Source: Intestinibacter bartlettii (GTDB lineage Bacteria > Bacillota > Clostridia > Peptostreptococcales > Peptostreptococcaceae). From it: a stretch of 64,000 bases of DNA. The position numbers and the translations under genes were made by a program. The notes beneath the pieces are model-generated. The model searched no databases. It saw only the letters and a list, made by a program, of their open reading frames with translations, and had not been told where the DNA came from. The stretch lies in the NCBI RefSeq assembly GCF_000154445.1, contig NZ_DS499569.1; one strand, written 5' to 3'. Shown piece after piece: positions 9,317 to 17,521 of the stretch. The stretch's first letter is position 1. Every line of letters begins with the position of its first letter.

Positions 9317-10579
9317 CTACTTACTTAAGAAGTATATAGTATCTAGCTCGATATTTTTTACAGCTTCTACTATATCTTCCTTTGTAGATTTATTTATCAT
9401 ATTTTTTATTTGGTCTAAATCACTTTTATTTTTTGATATCGATTGTGAGAAATAAAAATCTGATATTCTTCCTATTTCGTCATTTAGAGAATTTAAAGAA
9501 TTTATAAATGCTATCTTAGCATTTGAAATTTCGCTTTCTGTTATATCTCCGTCTTTTAATTTTTGAACTTGTTCTTTTACTAAATTAACAGTTTTTTCAT
9601 AGTTTTGAGCTTCTATTCCTGAACAAACCATCATTGTAGATTTACTTTTTTGTATTGTAGAGTAAATAGTGTAGCAAAGACTTTCTTTTTCTCTTACATT
9701 TATAAATAATTTACTGTCAGCTCCTCCACCTAGTATTCTAGATCCTAAAAGAAGACTGTAGTATTTTTCTTCGTCTAAATAATCTACATTACATCTATAT
9801 CCCATAACAAGTTTACCTTGTGCTATATCCATAGTTTCTTTTACTTCTTTTACTTTATCTACTTCTTTATAGTATTCTTCTTTTGGTATATCTATTATGT
9901 TTCCTCTATCAAATTGGAATTTTTCTTTTATTAATTCAACAACTTCAGTTTCTTCAAATTCACCTTCTATCATTATTTCTATTGGTGAAGTTTTTAAAAC
10001 TTCTTTATAATGTTCATATAAACCTACTCTGTCTATAGTATCTAAATCTTCTATATATCCTTTTCCATTTATAGAGTATGGTTCACCTTCAAACATAATT
10101 TCATTAGTTCTTTTCATAGCATAATTGCCTTTATCGTTAATTATGCTCATTATAGAATCTTTAAGTATTTCTTTTTCGATATTTAGATATTCTTCATTAA
10201 ATCCTCCGTCTATTACTAAAGGATTGTTTATTATTTCATTTAAAAACTCTATACATTGACCTAGTATTTTTTCATCTAAATATTTTTCATTTACAGATAA
10301 TATACTAAATCCTAAAACTTGGCTTTCTCCTCGTTTTGATGCTCCTGCATGTAGATATGAGCCGTATAGTTCTTCTTCTCTATCTGTTAATTGACCAAGT
10401 GTTTTATATTTATTACAACCACTTTTTAAAATGCCTGGAAGTAGAGCATTTTTTGTAACTTCATTTCTATCTAATTTTCTTTGTATATATACACTTATTA
10501 AATTTGTCTTAAATTTACTTTCTGGAATTAATGTAAGCTTTACATTTTTTCCAATTTCTAATGTCTTTAAATTTTTCAT
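9317..10579 (-). CDS. M16 family peptidase-like subunit lacking the zinc motif (YmfF-like)
   Basis: This 420-residue protein has M16 architecture, but the position of HxxEH reads LPGILKSGCNKYKT (about 44-57), so it should not bind zinc. The C-terminal domain keeps M16 features, including RILGGGADSKLFINVREKES (near 280-299). It is the first gene of a two-gene operon with the active partner downstream and probably provides substrate binding in a heterodimer. Its start lies about 10 bp after a weak GGGAAAAGGAG site. The gene is divergent from ychF across about 230 bp of AT-rich promoter DNA. Confidence 0.85.
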   Translation of the reverse strand: MKNLKTLEIGKNVKLTLIPESKFKTNLISVYIQRKLDRNEVTKNALLPGILKSGCNKYKTLGQLTDREEELYGSYLHAGASKRGESQVLGFSILSVNEKYLDEKILGQCIEFLNEIINNPLVIDGGFNEEYLNIEKEILKDSIMSIINDKGNYAMKRTNEIMFEGEPYSINGKGYIEDLDTIDRVGLYEHYKEVLKTSPIEIMIEGEFEETEVVELIKEKFQFDRGNIIDIPKEEYYKEVDKVKEVKETMDIAQGKLVMGYRCNVDYLDEEKYYSLLLGSRILGGGADSKLFINVREKESLCYTIYSTIQKSKSTMMVCSGIEAQNYEKTVNLVKEQVQKLKDGDITESEISNAKIAFINSLNSLNDEIGRISDFYFSQSISKNKSDLDQIKNMINKSTKEDIVEAVKNIELDTIYFLSK

Positions 10580-10711
10580 TTACTAGCTCCTTTTCCCTAA
10601 TTTTAACTATCTTATATAATAATACCTTATCTTCATGATATTTGCTATTTTATTTAATTATTCTTTTATATTATAACTTTATTTTTACTATTATATACAA
10701 AAGTCAAATTG

Positions 10712-10741
10712 TTTACATATATCGTGTTTATGATGTATAAT
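10712..10741 (+). promoter_or_regulatory. Promoter of ychF
   Basis: TTTACA (10712-10717) and TATAAT (10736-10741) are spaced 18 bp apart upstream of ychF. Confidence 0.6.
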
Positions 10742-10808
10742 ACAATATGTATGTTTGAAATTATTGAGAAAAATAATTAAATTTTATATAAAAGAGAGGA
10801 AGATCATA

Positions 10809-11906
10809 ATGAAATTAGGAATCGTAGGTTTACCAAATGTAGGTAAAAGTACATTATTTAATGCTATAACTCAAGCTGGAGCAGAATCAGCAAACTACCC
10901 ATTCTGTACAATAGAGCCAAATGTTGGTGTTGTTGCAGTTCCAGATGAAAGATTAAATGTATTAAAAGAATTAAACAATGCTAAAAAAATAGTTCCAACT
11001 GCTATAGAATTCTGTGATATCGCAGGACTTGTTAGAGGAGCTTCAAAAGGTGAAGGTTTAGGAAATAAATTCTTATCTCACATAAGAGAAGTTGACGCTA
11101 TAGTTCACGTTGTTAGATGTTTCGAAGATTCAAACGTTGTTCACGTTGACGGTTCAGTTGATCCAATAAGAGATATCGATACTATAAACTTAGAGTTAAT
11201 ATTATCTGATATAGAAATATTAGACAGAAGAATAGTTAAAACTACTAAAGCTTTAAAATCTGATAAATCACTTGCTGGTGAATTAGAAATGTTGAATGCT
11301 ATAGCTGCTACTTTAGCAGAAAGTAAATCAGTAAGAACTATGGACTTTACTGAAGAAGAACAAGAATTTGTAAACAGCTTAAACTTATTAACTTCAAAAC
11401 CTGTTATATATGCAGCTAACGTTTCAGAAGATGATTTAGCTGATGAAGGTGCTAACAATGAATACGTTGCTAGAGTTAGAGAATTTGCTGCTTCTGAAAA
11501 TGCTGAAGTTGTAGTTGTTTGTGCTCAAATAGAAGCAGAAATATCTGAACTTGAATCTGATGAAGAGAAAAAAGAATTCTTAGAAACTCTTGGACTTGAA
11601 CAATCAGGTCTTGATAAATTAATCCAATCATCTTACTCATTATTAGGACTTATGTCATTCTTAACTGCTGGTGAGCAAGAAGTTAGAGCTTGGACTATAA
11701 AAGTTGGAACAAAAGCTCCACAAGCTGCTGGTAAAATCCACAGTGATATAGAAAGAGGATTCATCAGAGCTGAAATAGTAAATTACGATGATTTAGTTGA
11801 ATGTGGAAGTGTTGCAAACGCTAGAGAAAAAGGTCTTGTAAGACTTGAAGGTAAAGACTACGTAATGCAAAACGGAGATGTTGTTAACTTCAGATTCAAC
11901 GTATAA
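10809..11906 (+). CDS. ychF: Redox-regulated ATPase/GTPase YchF (Obg family)
   Basis: YchF is a ribosome-associated P-loop ATPase of the Obg group. The frame is open further upstream, but AGAGGAAG at 10795-10802 and family length set the start at 10809, giving 365 residues, the normal size. Visible are the P-loop GLPNVGKSTLFN (about 7-18), G3 DIAGLVRGASKGEGLG, and the NxxE element NVSEDD in place of the GTPase NKxD, which explains ATP preference. The C-terminal TGS-like domain contains AWTIKVGTKAPQAAGKIHSD and ends in NGDVVNFRFNV. It is monocistronic with its own promoter and terminator. Confidence 0.96.
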   Translation: MKLGIVGLPNVGKSTLFNAITQAGAESANYPFCTIEPNVGVVAVPDERLNVLKELNNAKKIVPTAIEFCDIAGLVRGASKGEGLGNKFLSHIREVDAIVHVVRCFEDSNVVHVDGSVDPIRDIDTINLELILSDIEILDRRIVKTTKALKSDKSLAGELEMLNAIAATLAESKSVRTMDFTEEEQEFVNSLNLLTSKPVIYAANVSEDDLADEGANNEYVARVREFAASENAEVVVVCAQIEAEISELESDEEKKEFLETLGLEQSGLDKLIQSSYSLLGLMSFLTAGEQEVRAWTIKVGTKAPQAAGKIHSDIERGFIRAEIVNYDDLVECGSVANAREKGLVRLEGKDYVMQNGDVVNFRFNV

Positions 11907-11930
11907 GATAGATATATTGATTTAAAAGTA

Positions 11931-11971
11931 AAAAAGATGATATAGCTAAATTAGTTATATCGTCTTTTTTT
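11931..11971. terminator. Terminator after ychF
   Basis: AAAAAGATGATATAGCT pairs with AGTTATATCGTCTTTTTT (one mismatch plus wobble), with a T-run on the plus strand. It also lies just beyond the convergent GNAT gene. Confidence 0.85.
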
Positions 11972-11988
11972 ATTGAAATATTACTTAA

Positions 11989-12447
11989 CTATTTACCAAT
12001 TTTATTTTGTGGACTATTATCTCCATTTAGAGATTTTGAAAATTTAAAATGAAAATTATTCATACCTTCTCTTAAGTAAAAACGATGTGTATCTTTTCTC
12101 AAATTATTACAAGCAACTTCAATTTGAATGCAATTTCTATTTTTAGCTATTTTGCAAGCTTCTTCAAACATTTCTTTTCCAATACCCTTATTTCTATAAA
12201 GTGGATTGATTGAAAACTCCATAATTTCTGCAATACATTCTGAATGATGTAATTGTTGTTCAAAACGCAAATTTAATACTCCTATTACTTCATCATTATG
12301 CTCACATATAATGCAATAATAATTTATATTATCTATTTGCTGTTTATATATTTCATAAAATTTTTCATATGGAAGTTTTGTACACTCCATATCACAGATC
12401 AACTCATAAACCCATTTACAATCGTTTAAGCTTCCTTTTCGATACAT
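11989..12447 (-). CDS. GNAT family N-acetyltransferase
   Basis: This is a 152-residue single-domain GNAT. The acetyl-CoA binding motif A reads INPLYRNKGIGKEMFEEA (about 85-102), with the preceding strand SECIAEIMEFS. The C-terminal FYLREGMNNFHFKFSK is the usual motif B/C end. The substrate is not predictable. It has a good ribosome binding site (GGGGAGGAAAT) and no operon partner. Confidence 0.85.
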   Translation of the reverse strand: MYRKGSLNDCKWVYELICDMECTKLPYEKFYEIYKQQIDNINYYCIICEHNDEVIGVLNLRFEQQLHHSECIAEIMEFSINPLYRNKGIGKEMFEEACKIAKNRNCIQIEVACNNLRKDTHRFYLREGMNNFHFKFSKSLNGDNSPQNKIGK

Positions 12448-12507
12448 AAAAATTTCCTCCCCATTTTGACCTAATTATAGCACAAACTTAAAATAATATA
12501 CGAAAAA

Positions 12508-12540
12508 AAGCTTGTAATATGTTAAACACATTACAAGCTT
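12508..12540. terminator. Terminator after murE
   Basis: AAGCTTGTAAT (12508-12518) pairs perfectly with ATTACAAGCTT (12530-12540). A T-run follows on the minus strand. Confidence 0.85.
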
Positions 12541-12545
12541 AATTC

Positions 12546-14054
12546 TTAGTTAGCTATCATTATTTCATCTTTACGGCTTTCAAGAATTTTTCTCGCTTCT
12601 TCTTTTACGATTTCTCTTTCAGAGAATGGGACTTTTACACCTTTTATTAATTGGTATGTTTCATGTCCTTTTCCTGCAAGTACTATCATATCGCCTTCTC
12701 TAGCCATTCTAACAGCTAATTGAACTGCTTTCTTTCTATCTGGCTCAACAATATATTTACTTTTTGCTTTATCAAATGATTTTGCTATATCGTCTATTAT
12801 TTCAAGAGGATCTTCAAAGTCTGGATTATCAGATGTTAATATACTTAAATCACATTCTCTTGAAGCTACATCTCCTAATTCTTTTCTACGTATTTTTGTT
12901 CTTCCACCAACTGAACCAAATAAGCAAATTAATCTCTTATGGTCGTAGTGTTCTAATGTTTTTAAGATATTTTCTAAACTAACACCATTGTGAGCGTAGT
13001 CTATTATTATAGTTGCATAAGGTAATACTGATAAAACTTCTACCCTACCACAAACTTTTGCTTCTGTTAGAGCTTCTCTTGTTATTTCTTTTTTAACCCC
13101 TAGGTATTTGCAAACCGCTATTACAGCTAGCGCATTATATATACTAAACATTCCCGGAGAACATATGTAGTAATTTCCTGCTGTATTTTTAGTTTCGCAA
13201 ACAAATTTAACACCTAACGAATCTAAGTTCTTTGAGTATTCTATATTAGTTGCTCTTATATCTGCTTGTTTTTTTATACCGAAAGTTTCGATATCACAAG
13301 TTGCTATATCGATGATTTCTTGTGCATGTTCATCATCTATATTTATTATTCCATGTTTAGCTAATGTAAATAATTTAGCCTTACATTCTAAATAATTTTG
13401 GAAAGTAGGATGTTCTTTAGGTCCTATGTGGTCAGGAGATAAATTAGTAAATATCGCAACATCAAAATCGACATGCTCTACCCTATGTCTTTGAAGTCCA
13501 CCTGAAGATACCTCCATAGAAACACATTCTACTCCGCTATCTAACATTTTTCTAAATATTCTATGAAGTTCATAACTTTCAGGAGTTGTATTTACTGTAG
13601 TTTCTGAAATATTGTTGTAGAAAGTTCCGTTAGTCCCTACTACACCAGTATTAATACCAGCTCTATTTAAAACTTCACTTATATAGTTAGTTATTGTAGT
13701 TTTACCTTTTGTTCCTGTAACACCTATTATTTTTAATGATTTTGATGGATTTCCAAAATAATTTGCAGATATTTTAGATAGAGCTATTCTACTATCTTCA
13801 ACTATTATTTTTATGGCATCGTCCGCCATTTCAATATCATCTTGTAGTACAAATACTCTAGCTCCTCTTGAATATGCATCAAAAACATATTTATGTCCGT
13901 CTACTGTTTCACCTTTAAGGGCAACAAACATATATCCTTCTTGGCATTTTAGAGAACTATAAGCTATATCTACTATTTCAATATCATCAAAGCTTTTTGA
14001 ATCGGTATTAGAGGTGAAAACAACATCTTCTAATACTTTAGTTAATTTAACCAT
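12546..14054 (-). CDS. murE: MurE-type UDP-MurNAc-tripeptide ligase, probably not DAP-specific
   Basis: This 502-residue Mur ligase adds the third residue to UDP-MurNAc-L-Ala-D-Glu in the cytosol. It shows the P-loop VTGTKGKTTITNY (about 113-125), TTPES, the NLSPDHIGPKEHPT region, the carbamylated-lysine context LECKAKLF and the C-terminal LAGKGHETYQ. The residue-specificity motif reads DNPDFEDP (about 409-416). DAP-adding enzymes carry DNPR, and the Arg that contacts the DAP carboxylate is Asp here, so Lys, Orn or another diamino acid is more likely. It is the last gene of an operon with an Asp/Glu racemase and a D-Asp-ligase-like ATP-grasp protein, a match to D-Asp-bridged walls. The family call is firm; substrate specificity is inference. 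Confidence 0.9.
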   Translation of the reverse strand: MVKLTKVLEDVVFTSNTDSKSFDDIEIVDIAYSSLKCQEGYMFVALKGETVDGHKYVFDAYSRGARVFVLQDDIEMADDAIKIIVEDSRIALSKISANYFGNPSKSLKIIGVTGTKGKTTITNYISEVLNRAGINTGVVGTNGTFYNNISETTVNTTPESYELHRIFRKMLDSGVECVSMEVSSGGLQRHRVEHVDFDVAIFTNLSPDHIGPKEHPTFQNYLECKAKLFTLAKHGIINIDDEHAQEIIDIATCDIETFGIKKQADIRATNIEYSKNLDSLGVKFVCETKNTAGNYYICSPGMFSIYNALAVIAVCKYLGVKKEITREALTEAKVCGRVEVLSVLPYATIIIDYAHNGVSLENILKTLEHYDHKRLICLFGSVGGRTKIRRKELGDVASRECDLSILTSDNPDFEDPLEIIDDIAKSFDKAKSKYIVEPDRKKAVQLAVRMAREGDMIVLAGKGHETYQLIKGVKVPFSEREIVKEEARKILESRKDEIMIAN

Positions 14055-14106
14055 ATATCCTCCTATAGTTCATCGGTTTAATATTAAATTCACTTTAAAC
14101 AAATAT

Positions 14107-14808
14107 TTATTTTACTTTTCTATTTGATTTTATAATAGTTTGTCTTGCTAATACTTCTAATGAATCGATATATAAGTCATTACCTAAATTGTTGTCATTT
14201 TTTAATATAGATAGTTCTGTACAACCAAGTACTATCCCATCACATTCATTCTCTTTTAAATGATTGACCAATTTATTAAATTTATTCATATCAGCAGGTT
14301 TTCCACTTTTTATATCGTCGTAAATTATTTCCATGACTTGTTGTTGTCTTTCATCGTCTAAAACAAAATACTCCATATCAAACTTTTTACACATTGTTTG
14401 ATATAATTCTGTTTTAATATTACCTGTTGTAGCCATAATTCCTAATTTTTTATGCCCACTTTCTTTAGCATATTTTACAGTTTCTTCAACAATACTAAGC
14501 ACAGGTATATTTACGCTTTCGTTTATTTTGTCATAAAAATAATGTGCTGTATTACATGTTATTACTATAAAGTCTACACCGAATTGTTCTAATTTTTTTG
14601 CATCACTTACAAGTGCATAAACAGGATTTTCATCACTTTGTCCTAATATATATGCACTTCTATCTGGTGTAGTTGCTCTATTAGTGATAACCATATCTAC
14701 GTGTTCTTGATCAGTTTTAGCATCAGTCATATCTACTACCATCTTGTAGAAATATACAGAAGCCATAGGACCTAGTCCACCCATTACTCCTACAGTTATA
14801 TTTTCCAT
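14107..14808 (-). CDS. Aspartate/glutamate racemase family protein
   Basis: This is a 233-residue cofactor-independent racemase. The N-terminal GVMGGLGPMASVYFY (about 7-21) is typical of aspartate racemases. The two catalytic cysteines are seen in ITCNTAHYF (about 83-91) and LGCTELSIL (about 194-202), the latter of the same form as RacD. It sits 12 bp after the ATP-grasp gene and 52 bp before murE. In that context it should make D-Asp (or D-Glu) for peptidoglycan. A MurI role is possible, but the N-terminal motif favours Asp. Confidence 0.85.
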   Translation of the reverse strand: MENITVGVMGGLGPMASVYFYKMVVDMTDAKTDQEHVDMVITNRATTPDRSAYILGQSDENPVYALVSDAKKLEQFGVDFIVITCNTAHYFYDKINESVNIPVLSIVEETVKYAKESGHKKLGIMATTGNIKTELYQTMCKKFDMEYFVLDDERQQQVMEIIYDDIKSGKPADMNKFNKLVNHLKENECDGIVLGCTELSILKNDNNLGNDLYIDSLEVLARQTIIKSNRKVK

Positions 14809-14820
14809 ATTATCACCATT

Positions 14821-16035
14821 CTATTTGCAGTATTTATTGAATTTTCTAATTTGATTTATGCTGTATAAGAATATATACCAGCTTCTTTTTATATTTCCGC
14901 TTAAATCATATTTATATCCAAATGATGTAGCTTCTTTACCTTCTGAAGCTAATTTTTTACATTGATTTACTAAGTCTTGATTTTTAACAAATTTGTATAC
15001 TACACTTCTCGGGATTACTCTCCAGAAGAAAGGTTCTTTTTGTATTTTTAATTCTAATTCTTTATTTTCAACTCTATCTTTAACTACATATTCAGCTATG
15101 TTGTTTCCAGAACCTGTTACATAGTAGTTACTTCTACCTTGTCTTAAGTTTATTTCGAATACTTTATAGCTGTTGTCTCTTGTATCATATTTTATATCGA
15201 AGTTAGAGAAACCAGTGTAGTTTATGCTTTCTAAGAAGTTTTTAAATTTAGTCATTACTTCTTCATCATATTCTGTTATTATAGCTGCGTGGTTTCCTAT
15301 TCCTTTTGGAGTATGTTCTTCAAGTAAAACATGTCCTAAACACATCATTTTAACTTTTCCATTTTGATCTGAATAGCAAGTTAAAACTCTCATGTGTGAA
15401 TCATCACCAGGTATAAAATCTTGAACTATTAGAGATTTTTCATATCCATGTGAATATATTTCATCAGTAATTTGTTTAAACTCAGCTGCATTTTGTACAA
15501 CATAAGCTTTTTTCATTCCATCAAATTCATGTTGGAAGTAAGTTACACTGTCAGATGCTTTTAATATTACTGGATAATTAAATCCGAAGTCTACAACTTC
15601 ATCACCTTTATTGAATACATGAGTTTTTGGGTAATTTAAATCATATTCTTCACATATTTGATAGAAAGATTCTTTTTCGATTAATTTATCTTTTAATTCT
15701 TTTCCTATATATGGAACTATATATTTTGTTGAAAGTATATCTCTGTGATCTATTATGAATTCAGCATATTCATCTTTACATCCATGAATTATGAATACTT
15801 TACCTTCTTCAGCTTCTTGATCTGGTAAAGCCAGTAATTTTTCTAAGAATGCTTCTTCATCTTCAATTGTTGTACCTTCTCTGTAATCGATTATCTTACT
15901 GTGATTAGTTGCTCCTATACGGATTTTTCCAAATGCTATTGATTTTACTCCATATGCTTCGTGGTAAGCTCTTGCAACAGAGTAGCAATTTATATCTCCA
16001 CCAACCAATACTGGTTGAATTTTTACGTTCTTCAC
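14821..16035 (-). CDS. ATP-grasp carboxylate-amine ligase, resembles D-aspartate ligase (Asl)
   Basis: This is a 404-residue ATP-grasp protein. The N-terminus (about 8-50), with QPVLVGGDINCYSVARAYHE and then FGK, GATNHSKIID, resembles from memory the start of enterococcal and lactococcal D-aspartate ligases, and the length is close. ATP-grasp elements are YPVILKASDSV (about 174-184), VQDFIPGDDSHMRVLTCY (about 210-227) and the metal-binding FEINLRQGRSNYY (about 308-320). Asl enzymes attach D-Asp to the epsilon-amino group of Lys in the stem peptide. It is the first gene of an operon with the racemase and murE, behind a perfect promoter. Other carboxylate-amine ligase activities cannot be excluded. 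Confidence 0.8.
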   Translation of the reverse strand: MKNVKIQPVLVGGDINCYSVARAYHEAYGVKSIAFGKIRIGATNHSKIIDYREGTTIEDEEAFLEKLLALPDQEAEEGKVFIIHGCKDEYAEFIIDHRDILSTKYIVPYIGKELKDKLIEKESFYQICEEYDLNYPKTHVFNKGDEVVDFGFNYPVILKASDSVTYFQHEFDGMKKAYVVQNAAEFKQITDEIYSHGYEKSLIVQDFIPGDDSHMRVLTCYSDQNGKVKMMCLGHVLLEEHTPKGIGNHAAIITEYDEEVMTKFKNFLESINYTGFSNFDIKYDTRDNSYKVFEINLRQGRSNYYVTGSGNNIAEYVVKDRVENKELELKIQKEPFFWRVIPRSVVYKFVKNQDLVNQCKKLASEGKEATSFGYKYDLSGNIKRSWYIFLYSINQIRKFNKYCK

Positions 16036-16093
16036 TTAGTCCACCTCTTATTTTCTATATTTAATTTGTTTTATTTCATTTTAATACAATGGT

Positions 16094-16122
16094 ATTATAC
16101 TTTATTTTAGTTTATATGTCAA
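16094..16122 (-). promoter_or_regulatory. Promoter of the ATP-grasp/racemase/murE operon
   Basis: TTGACA (16122-16117) and TATAAT (16099-16094) on the minus strand are perfect SigA boxes with a 17-bp spacer, about 60 bp upstream of the ATP-grasp start. This implies strong constitutive expression. Confidence 0.85.
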
Positions 16123-16240
16123 AGATACGGCAACAGGGAAATCATTATCATTACACTCTTTAACATGTATTTTTTTAATACAATAAATATACTCTCTATA
16201 TTTTATTTTTTAACTAAATTTCTTTTTCCTATACATAAAA

Positions 16241-16285
16241 ACATGGTAAAATTTAGGTTTATACTTTCCTAATATTTTACCATGT
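16241..16285. terminator. Terminator after the zinc-ribbon protein gene
   Basis: ACATGGTAAAAT (16241-16252) pairs perfectly with ATTTTACCATGT (16274-16285). The minus strand continues with TTTTATG. Confidence 0.8.
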
Positions 16286-16297
16286 AATTTCTACAAT

Positions 16298-17389
16298 TTA
16301 TATTGATGTTGATTTTGCATCTTTTTTAAAATTACTTATATCTAAATTTGATTTATTTAACACTTTATTTATTTTTGTTATATCACTTTCATTTGAATAA
16401 GCTATATTTATCAAATTTAAATCGTCATCATACTCTCTAACTGCACAATAAAACATTTTTTCTGAATTATTTTCTTTTAATACCTTATTAATTTGATAAA
16501 CTAAATTTTCATCAAATATAGAGTCCCCGTCTTCAACTTCTATACTTGTCTCTTTTCCATTTATCTTCATAGTAATAGTTGTATTTATAATACCCGTTTC
16601 TTCATCGATATCAGTAATTTCAACTTCTCCTCCAGATATTTCTGATATATTATCTAATATATCTTCATAAGAATACGAATAATCAAGTATATCATAATCA
16701 AAAGACATTATATTTTCTTTTTTCAAATCTATACTTTTATCATTTTTCTTTGCACTTTCTATTAAATCTTCTAAATCTACATCTATTTGGAATGTATTAT
16801 CAAATGCATAATATGTATCCCAATCACCTAAGATACAATAATTTATATTTAAAATTTTACCTTTTCTTTCAAATTCTCCAACTGCAGTTATTTCCGTACC
16901 TTGTTTATAATTTTTCAACTCATCATATACTGCATCATTATCTTCTTTATCAAAATAACAATAGACTTTATAATCATCTTTTTTATCTGTTTGTAATTGT
17001 ATTTTTAATATTTTATCATTTTCTTCTATGCTTTGTATTTTCCCCGTAATTTCTAAATATGTATAACTATATTTTGACTCTGATTCTTCAAAATCATCTT
17101 TATAACTTTGTATTATTTCTTCTGGTGTCGTACTTATATTATCCCAAAGTCCTCCCAAAAGACTGTCTAATTTACTATATTCTGCTGAATCACTATTTTT
17201 ATGTATAGAATTTATTCCATAAAATATTATTCCTATTGAAATACATATCAATAATACAACGCATACAACTGGAATAAATAATGGATGTTTTTTCAAAAAA
17301 TCCCTTTGCTCTTTTCCACATTTTAAACATCTATTAGTATTTATATCTAACTTTCCTCCACAATGCCTACAAAATTTTTCTTCTTTCAT
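16298..17389 (-). CDS. Zinc-ribbon, single-pass membrane protein with an OB-fold-like domain
   Basis: This 363-residue protein starts with a cytosolic zinc ribbon (CRHCGGKL then CLKCGKE, residues about 7-25). One membrane helix follows (about 35-58), then a long extracytoplasmic part. Residues about 95-190 look like the tRNA_anti-like OB-fold found in membrane proteins (LEITGKIQSIEENDKILKIQ, then TAVGEFERKGKILNINYC). The C-terminal third is acidic and unrecognised. Such zinc-ribbon/TM proteins are common in clostridia without known function. It is monocistronic with its own terminator. Confidence 0.65.
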   Translation of the reverse strand: MKEEKFCRHCGGKLDINTNRCLKCGKEQRDFLKKHPLFIPVVCVVLLICISIGIIFYGINSIHKNSDSAEYSKLDSLLGGLWDNISTTPEEIIQSYKDDFEESESKYSYTYLEITGKIQSIEENDKILKIQLQTDKKDDYKVYCYFDKEDNDAVYDELKNYKQGTEITAVGEFERKGKILNINYCILGDWDTYYAFDNTFQIDVDLEDLIESAKKNDKSIDLKKENIMSFDYDILDYSYSYEDILDNISEISGGEVEITDIDEETGIINTTITMKINGKETSIEVEDGDSIFDENLVYQINKVLKENNSEKMFYCAVREYDDDLNLINIAYSNESDITKINKVLNKSNLDISNFKKDAKSTSI

Positions 17390-17480
17390 ATAAAAATTCC
17401 CCTTACAATTATTTTATTATATTAATATTATACAAAAGTTTATATATAACCCATAGAAACAATTTTGTCAATTTTAGCAA

Positions 17481-17516
17481 AAAAGCCAACCATATTAAAT
17501 AATACGGTTAGCTTTT
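17481..17516 (-). terminator. Terminator after the Na/Pi cotransporter gene
   Basis: The arms 17481-17496 and 17501-17516 pair over 16 bases on the minus-strand RNA with two G-U wobbles, which would be C-A mismatches on the plus strand. This makes the minus direction the real one. A T-run follows. Confidence 0.75.
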
Positions 17517-17521
17517 TATTA

